Shown: positions 1 to 7,191 of the stretch, in pieces
How the letters are laid out: every line of letters begins with the position of its first letter
How positions within the stretch are numbered: the stretch's first letter is position 1
DNA from: Deltaproteobacteria bacterium
Lineage (GTDB): Bacteria; Myxococcota; Polyangia; Haliangiales; Haliangiaceae
Assembly: GCA_018262455.1 (NCBI GenBank)
Contig: JAGSPR010000344.1
Span: 1 to 7,401, forward strand
Direction: 5' to 3'
DNA length: 7,401 bases
The notes under the pieces: generated by a model
The model's input: only the letters and a program-made list of their open reading frames with translations
Database searches by the model: none
Told to the model about the DNA's origin: nothing
Position numbers and translations under genes: made by a program

Positions 1-216
1 CCGCGCGAGCGGGGCCGCCACGACGAGCTCGCCGCGCGCCGTTCCACCGTCGAAGGTCACGTGATCGATGACGAGGTACGCGAGGTCGTCCCAGCGCGGA
101 CATCGCGGGTCCTCGCCGCGCCACGACCGGCCGTCCATGCGGGAGCGGAACGCGGGGGAGATCGGGTGAATCTCCGCCGAGAACACCCGCGCCGGCGACG
201 GCAGCAGCGCGGTCAT
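1..216 (-). CDS. M15-like peptidoglycan peptidase, N-terminal part (cut by window edge)
   Basis: The frame is open from ATG at 216 to the left edge, giving 72 codons of an unfinished protein. It begins MTALLPSPARVFSAE and continues with a basic segment, a CPRW motif, then DHVTFDGGTARGELVV at residues 51-66. The order 'Arg-rich, C-P, L, ...FDG...xGELVV' resembles the start of M15-type D-Ala-D-Ala carboxypeptidases/endopeptidases, where this segment precedes the zinc-binding domain. The metal ligands would lie beyond the window, so activity cannot be judged. No signal peptide is evident from this start. An in-frame stop, which is the stop of the upstream TPR gene, lies 24 bases upstream, so the start must be within that gap or later; ATG 216 is the best choice, with only a weak G-rich ribosome site. 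It is probably co-transcribed with the TPR gene. The family call is from memory of the motif and is moderate in strength; the CDS itself is more secure. Confidence 0.62.
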   Translation of the reverse strand, partial: MTALLPSPARVFSAEIHPISPAFRSRMDGRSWRGEDPRCPRWDDLAYLVIDHVTFDGGTARGELVVAAPLAR

Positions 217-240
217 GCCAGGCCCCGCGCGCGAGGGCAG

Positions 241-1434
241 TCAGGGCGTCGCAGCGGAGCCGTCCCGCGCAGCGGATCCCTGATCCGTGGGGAGCTTGGG
301 CTTCGGCGCCACGACGGCTGGCGCCGTGGGGGCCGGCGGACCGGCAGGCGCCTTCGGGGGCGGGGGAACCAGGGGCGCCTTCGGGGGCGGTGGAACGACG
401 GACGGCTTCGGCGGTGGCGCGTGCTTCACGACAGGCGCAGGGACCACGGCGGGCTTCTGGGGCGAATCGGCCGGAGGCTCGGGCGAGGTGGGAGCGGTCT
501 CGGCGGGGGGCGGAGCGATCGCTGGCATCCGCGCGAGCGTTGCCGAGCGACGCATCGCATAGACGGCGAACGGGGACTGCGGGTGCGCGGTGGCGAACCG
601 ATCGTACTCGGCACGCGCCCTGGCGTAGGCACCGCTGCGATCGAGTGCCGACGCGAGCTGGAACCCCGCATCGTCGTGCTCGACGTTGGCGGCAACCGAC
701 GTCTGGAGGTTCGACACCGCCTTGTCGAGCGCGCCGAGCTTGGCGTACGCGATGCCGAGAAAATAGTGCATCGACGCGGCGCGCGGGCCGGTGGGCTCGA
801 CCAGCAGCGCGGCCTCGAGCGGTCCGACGAGCTCGGCGAACTGTCCGGCCTTGAACGATGCCGCGGCGGCCTTGAGCGCGGCATCGACCTCCATGACCTG
901 GGTCTCGTGGGCGCGTGCAGCGAGGATGGAGCGCTCGGTGCGCGAGAGCGGCAGATCCTTCATCGCCGCGAGCTTGGAGGCTGCCTCGCCTCGCCGACCC
1001 GCGTCGAGCAACTGGTACACCTCCCAGGTCCTGGCGTCGGCTTGATCGCGCGCGACACTCTTGACCGAGAGCTCGTCCGCACGACGAACCGCGGTGTCGC
1101 GTTCATGCAGCACCTGCTCGCGCGACTCGACCAGGTCGTTCGCGCGACTGCGGTACAGCAGGTAGAACCCGCCGCCGCACAGCAAGGTGAACAGGGTGTA
1201 GGCAACGAACGAGTTGAGGTTGATGCCGCGGGTGCGCCGGCGCTGGACCTCGACCAGGGCGGCGATCGACTCGGTGAGCTGGGAGACCTGGTGCTGGGTC
1301 TTGCGGCCCTGGCTGGCCTGATCGTCGAGGCGGCGGCGCAGGCCTTCGAGCAGGGCCCAGCCCTCCGCGTCGGCCGCCGCGGCAGAGCCCGGCTCAGGCG
1401 GCTGATCGGCCTCGGGCTTGGGGAGGGCACTCAC
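241..1434 (-). CDS. Membrane-anchored coiled-coil/TPR protein with proline-rich C-terminal tail
   Basis: This 397-residue protein has unknown function. Residues 1-25 are acidic and Pro/Ala-rich. Residues 26-68 look like an amphipathic, coiled-coil helix ending in RRRTR. Residues 74-94 form one hydrophobic transmembrane segment (SFVAYTLFTLLCGGGFYLLY), followed by a charged helical stretch to about 130. Residues 180-285 contain TPR-like helix pairs, including YFLGIAYAKLGALDKAVSNL and the AGFQLASALDRSGAYARARAEYDRFATAHP region. Residues 304-382 are a Pro/Ala/Lys tail with three 9-residue repeats. The topology is probably cytoplasmic N-terminus and periplasmic TPR region, because the Arg-rich flank precedes the membrane segment. 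TPRs suggest a scaffold, and the Pro/Lys tail could span or bind the cell wall; both are inference. The start is GTG at 1434; no clear ribosome site is free just upstream, and a small hairpin abuts the start. A peptidase-like gene follows after 24 bases in the same frame. Confidence 0.85.
   Translation of the reverse strand: MSALPKPEADQPPEPGSAAAADAEGWALLEGLRRRLDDQASQGRKTQHQVSQLTESIAALVEVQRRRTRGINLNSFVAYTLFTLLCGGGFYLLYRSRANDLVESREQVLHERDTAVRRADELSVKSVARDQADARTWEVYQLLDAGRRGEAASKLAAMKDLPLSRTERSILAARAHETQVMEVDAALKAAAASFKAGQFAELVGPLEAALLVEPTGPRAASMHYFLGIAYAKLGALDKAVSNLQTSVAANVEHDDAGFQLASALDRSGAYARARAEYDRFATAHPQSPFAVYAMRRSATLARMPAIAPPPAETAPTSPEPPADSPQKPAVVPAPVVKHAPPPKPSVVPPPPKAPLVPPPPKAPAGPPAPTAPAVVAPKPKLPTDQGSAARDGSAATP
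334..414 (-). repeat. Three tandem 27-bp repeats coding a Pro-rich 9-residue unit
   Basis: Within the TPR gene, three consecutive 27-base units encode PPKPSVVPP, PPKAPLVPP and PPKAPAGPP (residues 341-367). The plus-strand units share a core like GGCGCCTTCGGGGGCGG and are in register with the reading frame. Such repeats could expand or contract by slippage, changing the length of the extended tail. The repeat is seen directly; its role is inferred. Confidence 0.75.
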
Positions 1435-1435
1435 G

Positions 1436-1452
1436 GAGGGAGTTGTTCCCTC
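1436..1452 (-). promoter_or_regulatory. Short hairpin abutting the GTG start of the TPR gene
   Basis: GAGGGA and TCCCTC form a perfect 6-bp stem around a 5-base loop, ending one base before the GTG start at 1434. Read on the minus strand, GAGGGA is the only ribosome-site-like stretch upstream of this start, and its partner TCCCTC lies between it and the start codon. Folding in mRNA would hide it. A 6-bp GC-rich stem can arise by chance in DNA of this composition. Confidence 0.35.
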
Positions 1453-1485
1453 GGACCGGGCCCAAAATCAAGAAGGTTCCACAGG

Positions 1486-1514
1486 TTGAGAGATCGGGAC
1501 CCTCCTGGTACAGT
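1486..1514 (+). promoter_or_regulatory. Predicted sigma70-type promoter of the acyl-CoA synthetase-like gene
   Basis: TTGAGA (1486-1491) matches the -35 consensus at five of six positions. After exactly 17 bases comes TACAGT (1509-1514), four of six matches to the -10 consensus, preceded by TG at 1506-1507, giving an extended -10. The start of transcription would be near 1521, leaving a leader of about 40 bases before the ATG at 1561. Confidence 0.6.
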
Positions 1515-1530
1515 TCGGCCGCTCAGGATC

Positions 1531-1550
1531 GAACCTGTCCCGCGAGGTTC
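1531..1550. promoter_or_regulatory. Inverted repeat in the leader of the ligase-like gene
   Basis: GAACCT (1531-1536) and AGGTTC (1545-1550) are perfect inverted 6-base arms separated by 8 bases. The repeat lies between the predicted transcription start and the ribosome site. It could be an operator for a dimeric repressor or an mRNA hairpin. A direct copy of AGGTTC occurs at 1474-1479, and AGGTTG at 1483-1488 overlaps the -35 box, which favours a binding site over a simple hairpin. The function is inferred. Confidence 0.4.
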
Positions 1551-1552
1551 AC

Positions 1553-1557
1553 GAGGA
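1553..1557 (+). promoter_or_regulatory. Ribosome binding site supporting the ATG at 1561
   Basis: GAGGA lies three bases before ATG 1561. The spacing is shorter than ideal, but together with the promoter at 1486-1514 and a typical ANL-enzyme N-terminus it fixes this start. The same frame stays open upstream only because it runs antisense to the TPR gene. Confidence 0.5.
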
Positions 1558-1560
1558 TCA

Positions 1561-3108
1561 ATGACCCTGCTCTACGACTGGCTCAAGAAGGCCGCGAAGG
1601 CCCAGGGGAACAACAAGGCCGTGGTGTACCGCGACAACTACCTGTCGTGGCGCGGCCTGTTGCACCGGGTGGATCGCCGCGCACAGGAATTCAAGAGCAT
1701 GGGCATCAAGGAGGGTGCGTGGGTCGGGCTGATGCTCGGCAACGTTCCCGACTTCGTGATCCTGGCACTTGCCCTCTCGAAGCTGGATGCGGCCATCGTG
1801 CCGATCGACCCGACCACCGGTGGTCGCGAGCTCGAGCTCATCCTCGCGGCGGCACCGCTCCGGGCGCTGGTGACCCGGCCCCGCGGCAGCGAGGGCAGCA
1901 TCTCCGCCAACGGCACGAGCGCACCCGTGCCGCCGAGCACGCTGCCGAGATCGCGCGTCGCGCGTCCGACCGCGCCGCCGCCCCGAGAAGCGACCGCCAC
2001 GGCGGTCGCCCCCGGTGCGGATGCGGCCGAGGTCCGGCGTCGGCTCCAGGGCACGCTGCTGACCTGCAGCGTCTACAAGCGCAGCCCACCCGATCACGGC
2101 GTCGAGCCGATCGCGGTGCTGTTCACCGCGGATTCGCTCGGTGACCCCAAGGGCGTGCTGCGCACCGACAAGAACACGATCGCCGCGGTCGATCATGCGA
2201 TCTCGTCGCTGTCCCTGAACGAGAAGACGAGGATCCTCGTGGCGGTGCCGCTGTTCCATGCCTATGGCTGGGATCTCGGGTTCTTGCCAACGCTCAAGCT
2301 CGGCTCGACGATGTACCTCGAAGAGGAGATCTCGGCGCGCCGGATCGGCAAGCTGATCCGAGAGCACGAGATCGATGTCCTGCCCGGGACTCCGTCGATG
2401 TACGCCGAGCTGTCGCGGCTACCGACCGCGAAGAAGCTCGACGTCAAGGTGCCGCGTTTCCTCGCGGCGGGCTCACGCCTCGACCAGGCCGTCGCCGACG
2501 AGTTCTGCGACAAGTACGGCATCCGCGTGCTGTCTTGCTACCACTCGACCGAGGCAGCCACGGTCACGCTCGAGGACAGCGGCAAGTACCCGACGACGGT
2601 CGGCAAGCCGATCGATGGCGTCGAGGTCAAGATCACCACGGCCGACGGCAAGCTCTCCGCGAACAAGGACGGCTTGATCTGGGTCAAGAGCAAGACGCTG
2701 TCGCCGAAGTCGATCGGACCGTTCGATGACGAGAAGGCCGTGAGCTCGGTGCGTGCATCGGGCATGGTCGCGATCGGCGCGATCGACAAGACCGGATGGT
2801 TACGAACGGGCGATCTCGGCAAGCTCGACAAAGCCGGGCGGCTCCAGCTCACCGGCCGTGAAGATGATGTCGTCAAGGTCGATGGCAAGCGGGTCGCGCT
2901 CGGCGAGGTCGAGGGCTGTCTCGAGGCGTTCCCGAAGATCAAGGCCGCGCAGGCGACCGTCGTGACCGATCCGATGGCGGGGGCGATGGTGGTCGCGCGG
3001 GTCGTGATGAAGACCAAGTGTGGCGCCGAAGAGATCATCGATCACTGCGCGCGGAACCTCGCTCCGTACAAGGTCCCCCGACGCATCGAGTTCTGCGACG
3101 TGATCTGA
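1561..3108 (+). CDS. AMP-dependent acyl-CoA synthetase/ligase-like protein (ANL superfamily), probably catalytically altered
   Basis: The 515-residue cytoplasmic protein has the ANL adenylate-forming fold; family members activate carboxylic acids with ATP and usually transfer them to CoA. Motifs in order: degraded A3 loop TADSLGDPKGV at 189-199 (normally TSGTTGxPKG, here keeping only the PKG end); A4-like FHAYG at 232-236; A5 YHSTE at 327-331; A7 TGDLG with Asp418; A8 hinge GREDDVVKVDGKRVALGEVE at 432-451. The protein ends at residue 515 with APYKVPRRIEFCDVI. This is just where relatives continue into the A10 motif (P-K/R-T-x-x-G-K) that carries the catalytic lysine, so A10 is absent; no frame after the stop restores it. 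Residues 107-155 are a Pro/Ala/Thr/Arg-rich, probably disordered insertion before A3. The gene has its own promoter and is convergent with the next gene after 9 bases. The fold is confident; the substrate is unknown and loss of normal ligase activity is inference. Confidence 0.92.
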   Translation: MTLLYDWLKKAAKAQGNNKAVVYRDNYLSWRGLLHRVDRRAQEFKSMGIKEGAWVGLMLGNVPDFVILALALSKLDAAIVPIDPTTGGRELELILAAAPLRALVTRPRGSEGSISANGTSAPVPPSTLPRSRVARPTAPPPREATATAVAPGADAAEVRRRLQGTLLTCSVYKRSPPDHGVEPIAVLFTADSLGDPKGVLRTDKNTIAAVDHAISSLSLNEKTRILVAVPLFHAYGWDLGFLPTLKLGSTMYLEEEISARRIGKLIREHEIDVLPGTPSMYAELSRLPTAKKLDVKVPRFLAAGSRLDQAVADEFCDKYGIRVLSCYHSTEAATVTLEDSGKYPTTVGKPIDGVEVKITTADGKLSANKDGLIWVKSKTLSPKSIGPFDDEKAVSSVRASGMVAIGAIDKTGWLRTGDLGKLDKAGRLQLTGREDDVVKVDGKRVALGEVEGCLEAFPKIKAAQATVVTDPMAGAMVVARVVMKTKCGAEEIIDHCARNLAPYKVPRRIEFCDVI

Positions 3109-3117
3109 TCGCGAACG

Positions 3118-3774
3118 TCAGTTGATGACCACGAGCTCGCCGGCGTCGTGGCCGCAGAACCGTGCGTTGAGATCGAACTTCGTGCCGCACACCGGACAGA
3201 CCCGCGCGATCACCCCGGCCGGCTCGGTGGTGCCACGGGGACGCCGAGGTCGCGTCGCGTTGTACACGGGAAACGGGACGAGCTCGTGGCCGTCGTGGGG
3301 ACAGCTGCGCAGACCGGGCTCGTAGGCACGCCGGCAGGCGATGCACACGAGGCCGGCGGAGCTCTTGGCCCCGGTGCCCCCACGAACCGGGCCGAGGCCC
3401 GCGCCGCCGAGCATCTCCTCGGGGGGAACGAGGCGACGCGCGTCGCGCGTGCAGTAGGTCAGCCCGTGATACTCGGTCCGACACGTCGGACACACCATCG
3501 CACTCGAGGTCGCGACCGCGAGTCCACCCCCGCCGCCTCCGCGCACCATGACCGGGCGCAGACGCGGACGCGGAACACCGGGGGGGGTGGCTGCCGCCGA
3601 CACATGAGCGATCGGCTCCGGCGCGGGGGTGTCCGTGGCGCGGCTCCGCCGGCGTAGCAGGAGCGCGAGGGCCGCCAGCCCGACGATCACGAGCGCCAGC
3701 AGGCCGATCACCGCTATCAATAGCGGCTCCGCGCTCGTTGCGAGCACGGATGTCGACGGAGTGAATCCGGACAT
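3118..3774 (-). CDS. One-TM protein with three zinc-ribbon-like motifs
   Basis: This 218-residue protein has no assigned function. A hydrophobic segment at 18-40 (PLLIAVIGLLALVIVGLAAL) is followed by RRRSR, so the bulk of the protein is probably cytoplasmic. A Pro-rich linker with a glycine run (79-84) leads to three zinc-ribbon-like units: Cys95/Cys98/Cys108/Asp111, Cys144/Cys147/Cys158/Asp161 and Cys193/Cys196/Cys207/Asp210. Each has CxxC, 9-10 residues, then CxxD, where the usual fourth Cys is replaced by Asp (preceded by His in units 2 and 3). Each unit is followed by a basic or polar turn and L-V. Such units usually bind zinc and mediate protein or nucleic-acid contacts. The start is ATG 3774, with AAGCAGG nine bases upstream and a promoter at 3797-3825. 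An upstream in-frame TTG at 3825 is rejected because it lies in the predicted -35 box. The last unit closely resembles the zinc ribbon of the kinase at 5599-7113. Confidence 0.85.
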   Translation of the reverse strand: MSGFTPSTSVLATSAEPLLIAVIGLLALVIVGLAALALLLRRRSRATDTPAPEPIAHVSAAATPPGVPRPRLRPVMVRGGGGGGLAVATSSAMVCPTCRTEYHGLTYCTRDARRLVPPEEMLGGAGLGPVRGGTGAKSSAGLVCIACRRAYEPGLRSCPHDGHELVPFPVYNATRPRRPRGTTEPAGVIARVCPVCGTKFDLNARFCGHDAGELVVIN

Positions 3775-3796
3775 CGACAAAAGCCTGCTTCCGACG

Positions 3797-3825
3797 AGGC
3801 TAGCAACCAGGCACCTACCGGTCAA
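3797..3825 (-). promoter_or_regulatory. Predicted extended -10 promoter of the zinc-ribbon gene
   Basis: On the minus strand, TTGACC (3825-3820; five of six -35 matches) is followed after 17 bases by TAGCCT (3802-3797), itself preceded by TGC, an extended -10. Transcription would start near 3790, giving a leader of about 16 bases that contains AAGCAGG before ATG 3774. This is the same architecture as the promoter at 1486-1514. Confidence 0.55.
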
Positions 3826-3858
3826 TGCGGATTATCGCGCGGCTCCGTCGGACATCGC

Positions 3859-3887
3859 TTCCACGCCAGGTGATCGTCGGGTACACC
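3859..3887 (+). promoter_or_regulatory. Weak candidate promoter of the C45-like gene, possibly leaderless
   Basis: TTCCAC, 17 bases, then TACACC each match consensus at only three of six positions. They place the transcription start about 7 bases downstream, at or next to ATG 3895. No ribosome site is seen at a normal distance before that ATG, which would fit a leaderless message. The evidence is weak. Confidence 0.2.
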
Positions 3888-3894
3888 CGCGCCG

Positions 3895-5598
3895 ATGCCC
3901 GACCTGGTGATCGGTGGCCGACGCTCGGGTGCGCCTCGGCCCTGGCGCGCCGGTGTGATCGCGATCGCCATGCTCGGGGTCGCGGTGGTGGTGGGGTGGT
4001 TCATCTACCGACGTTCGGTCGCCTACGACATGCCAGCCGGCGAGGTCCATGGCGCGATCTCGCAGGTCCAGGTCGCTCCCGGCACACCGCCCGCGCTGGT
4101 GTACGAGACCTCCTCGCTCGCCTGGCTGGGAGGCATCCCGGTCCTGCGCGCCACCGGTGACGCACACGCGATCGGCGCCGCGCACGGCCGCCTGCTGGCG
4201 CCGTGGCTCGACGCGACGGTCCGCGCATCGGCGGCCTCGATCGAGGGCACGGTTGCGCGGAGCGGGTTGTTCGGCGGATCTACGCACGGCATGCGGCTCG
4301 CATGGCGCTGGCGGTTCGTGGACGACGGACTCGCCGATCAGGATCGCCGCATGGTGGCGGGCATGGCGCGTGGCGCCGAGGCAAGCGGGGCGGACGCCTC
4401 GTACGACGAGCTCGTGCGCGTCCAGGCCGTGATCGATGTCGGCGTGCCGTCGCCGCGCACCGCGCAGGCGGACGAGCACCAGATCGCCGAGAGCCTGACG
4501 GTGATCGCGAAGCAAGCGCAGGCGCCGGCGCGGGTCTGGATCGGCAGGACGTTTGCGTTGCCTGGGCTCGATGACGGTGGCGAGTCCGCCTCGTTGATCG
4601 TGACCATCGCGCGTCCCGAAGGTCGGATCGCGTGGGCTGGCGTGGGCTGGCCGGGTTCGCTGGGAGTGGTCACCGGTGTCAACGCGCAGGGCATCGCGGT
4701 GATGGTCAACCCGACGCGCACCGGGGACGTGCGGGAGACGCGGACCGCGCGACCGGTGACGCACCTCGCGCGGGCGGTCCTCGAGCAGGCCAAGACGCTC
4801 GACGAGGCGATCAAGCTGGTCGAGTCCACCCCGACCCTCGGTGCAGCCCTGTTCGTGCTCGTCGACGGGACCACCGGGACGTGGGTCGTCGTCGAGCGAA
4901 CACCGAGCAAGGCGATCATCGAACGCAACCCGAAGTCGCCCGCGTTGGGCGACGTGCTGACCACGAACGCGCTCGCGAGCGATCCCGAGAACGACCGGGC
5001 GCGGAGGATGCTGCCGACCGGAAGCCGGGTCGACCGGGCTACGCGGCTGGTGCGCTCGCCGCTCTCGGATGTCGCCGCGATGGCCGCGTTGCTCCGCGAT
5101 CAGCGTGGGGTCGACGACTCGCAGCGCCCCCCCGGACATCGCGGCGTGATCGACGACGGCCAGGCCGTGCAGGCGGTGATCCTCGATCCGACCTCGCTCG
5201 AGATGTGGGTCGCCGATCCACGCGCCGGCGGTCGATTCCGCGCGTTGGATCTGCGCCACGAGCTTCGGCGCGAAGGCGATCGCCCTGCCCCACCTGCGGA
5301 CATCGCTCCCGACGCAACGTTCGACCCCGATCGCGTGGCGAGCCTCGCGGCCGCACGCGCAGATCTGCGCCTCGCGCGCGCCGCGCTCGCCGATGGAGAT
5401 CGTGACCGCGCGGCCGAGGCATGCGCACGTGCACGTGCCCGCGCCGCGGGCTTGCCCGAGGCGCTCGAGCTCGACGCGTTCATCGCGCAGGCGATGGGAG
5501 ACGATGCGCGCGCCCGCGCAGCGTTCCAGGCGTGGATCGATGGCAGCCCCGATGATCCGAAGGGCGAAGAGCGCGCCCGCGCGATGCTCGCTCGCTAG
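3895..5598 (+). CDS. Membrane-anchored C45/AAT-like (Ntn-hydrolase fold) protein with C-terminal TPR-like tail
   Basis: The 567-residue protein has an uncleaved-looking signal anchor at 19-38 between basic flanks, so the main domain is probably periplasmic. Residues 76-450 resemble the C45 family (acyl-CoA:6-aminopenicillanate acyltransferase and related hydrolases). Supporting motifs are the N-terminal VLRATGDAHAIGAAHGRLL (83-101) and GWPGSLGVVTGVNAQGIAV (251-269), with Asn263 and Asn272 at positions typical of the GxNxxG...N core. In relatives, self-cleavage exposes an N-terminal Cys in a C-T/S-x-F segment shortly before 'GRNFD'. Here the matching region is ESLTVIAKQ (199-207) followed by GRTFALPG (217-224), so Ser200 stands near the Cys position and the Asp is replaced by Ala. 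The only cysteine in the protein is Cys510, outside the domain. Residues about 485-562 are Ala/Arg-rich helix pairs resembling TPRs. ATG 3895 is the first start in the frame. The gene ends flush against the convergent kinase gene. Fold fairly sure; activity and substrate unknown. Confidence 0.85.
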   Translation: MPDLVIGGRRSGAPRPWRAGVIAIAMLGVAVVVGWFIYRRSVAYDMPAGEVHGAISQVQVAPGTPPALVYETSSLAWLGGIPVLRATGDAHAIGAAHGRLLAPWLDATVRASAASIEGTVARSGLFGGSTHGMRLAWRWRFVDDGLADQDRRMVAGMARGAEASGADASYDELVRVQAVIDVGVPSPRTAQADEHQIAESLTVIAKQAQAPARVWIGRTFALPGLDDGGESASLIVTIARPEGRIAWAGVGWPGSLGVVTGVNAQGIAVMVNPTRTGDVRETRTARPVTHLARAVLEQAKTLDEAIKLVESTPTLGAALFVLVDGTTGTWVVVERTPSKAIIERNPKSPALGDVLTTNALASDPENDRARRMLPTGSRVDRATRLVRSPLSDVAAMAALLRDQRGVDDSQRPPGHRGVIDDGQAVQAVILDPTSLEMWVADPRAGGRFRALDLRHELRREGDRPAPPADIAPDATFDPDRVASLAAARADLRLARAALADGDRDRAAEACARARARAAGLPEALELDAFIAQAMGDDARARAAFQAWIDGSPDDPKGEERARAMLAR

Positions 5599-7113
<1,515 letters not shown>

Positions 7114-7121
7114 CCCTGCAA

Positions 7122-7127
7122 ATTTTC
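7122..7127 (-). promoter_or_regulatory. Candidate extended -10 element of the kinase gene
   Basis: On the minus strand, GAAAAT (four of six -10 matches) is preceded by TGC and lies eight bases before ATG 7113, so transcription could begin at or next to the start codon. No good -35 box lies at 16-18 bases. The surrounding AT-rich, partly palindromic TGCAAATTTTCGCA (7117-7130) stands out from the GC-rich DNA and could instead be a regulator site. Confidence 0.3.
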
Positions 7128-7140
7128 GCAGAAGTCCCGA

Positions 7141-7157
7141 TTGTCCGCACGCGACAA
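7141..7157. repeat. Small inverted repeat upstream of the kinase gene
   Basis: TTGTC (7141-7145) and GACAA (7153-7157) are perfect 5-base arms around 7 bases, in the 78-base gap between the small membrane-protein gene and the kinase gene. The repeat could be a weak operator. It is not a convincing terminator because no T-run follows it on either strand. Confidence 0.25.
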
Positions 7158-7191
7158 GACCGTCGAAAATCCCTGAAAAGGCGCCACCCTG

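Noticed and set aside
61..1560. Upstream 500-codon extension of the ligase frame on the plus strand
   Set aside because: It is antisense to the TPR gene, has an Arg/Gly-rich random composition, and the promoter and ribosome site lie just before ATG 1561.
1558..2367. 269-codon minus-strand frame inside the ligase gene
   Set aside because: Arg/His/Gln-rich shadow of the ligase codons without any recognisable domain.
3097..3119. GACGT/ACGTC inverted pair as a transcription terminator between convergent genes
   Set aside because: Only five base pairs with a 13-base loop and no T-run on either strand.
3775..3825. TTG start adding 17 residues to the zinc-ribbon protein
   Set aside because: The TTG is part of the predicted -35 box TTGACC, and ATG 3774 has a better ribosome site and a typical signal-anchor N-terminus.
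3832..5259. 475-codon minus-strand frame opposite the C45-like gene
   Set aside because: Arg/His/Asp-rich antisense shadow typical of high-GC DNA; the plus-strand frame has family motifs and a membrane anchor.
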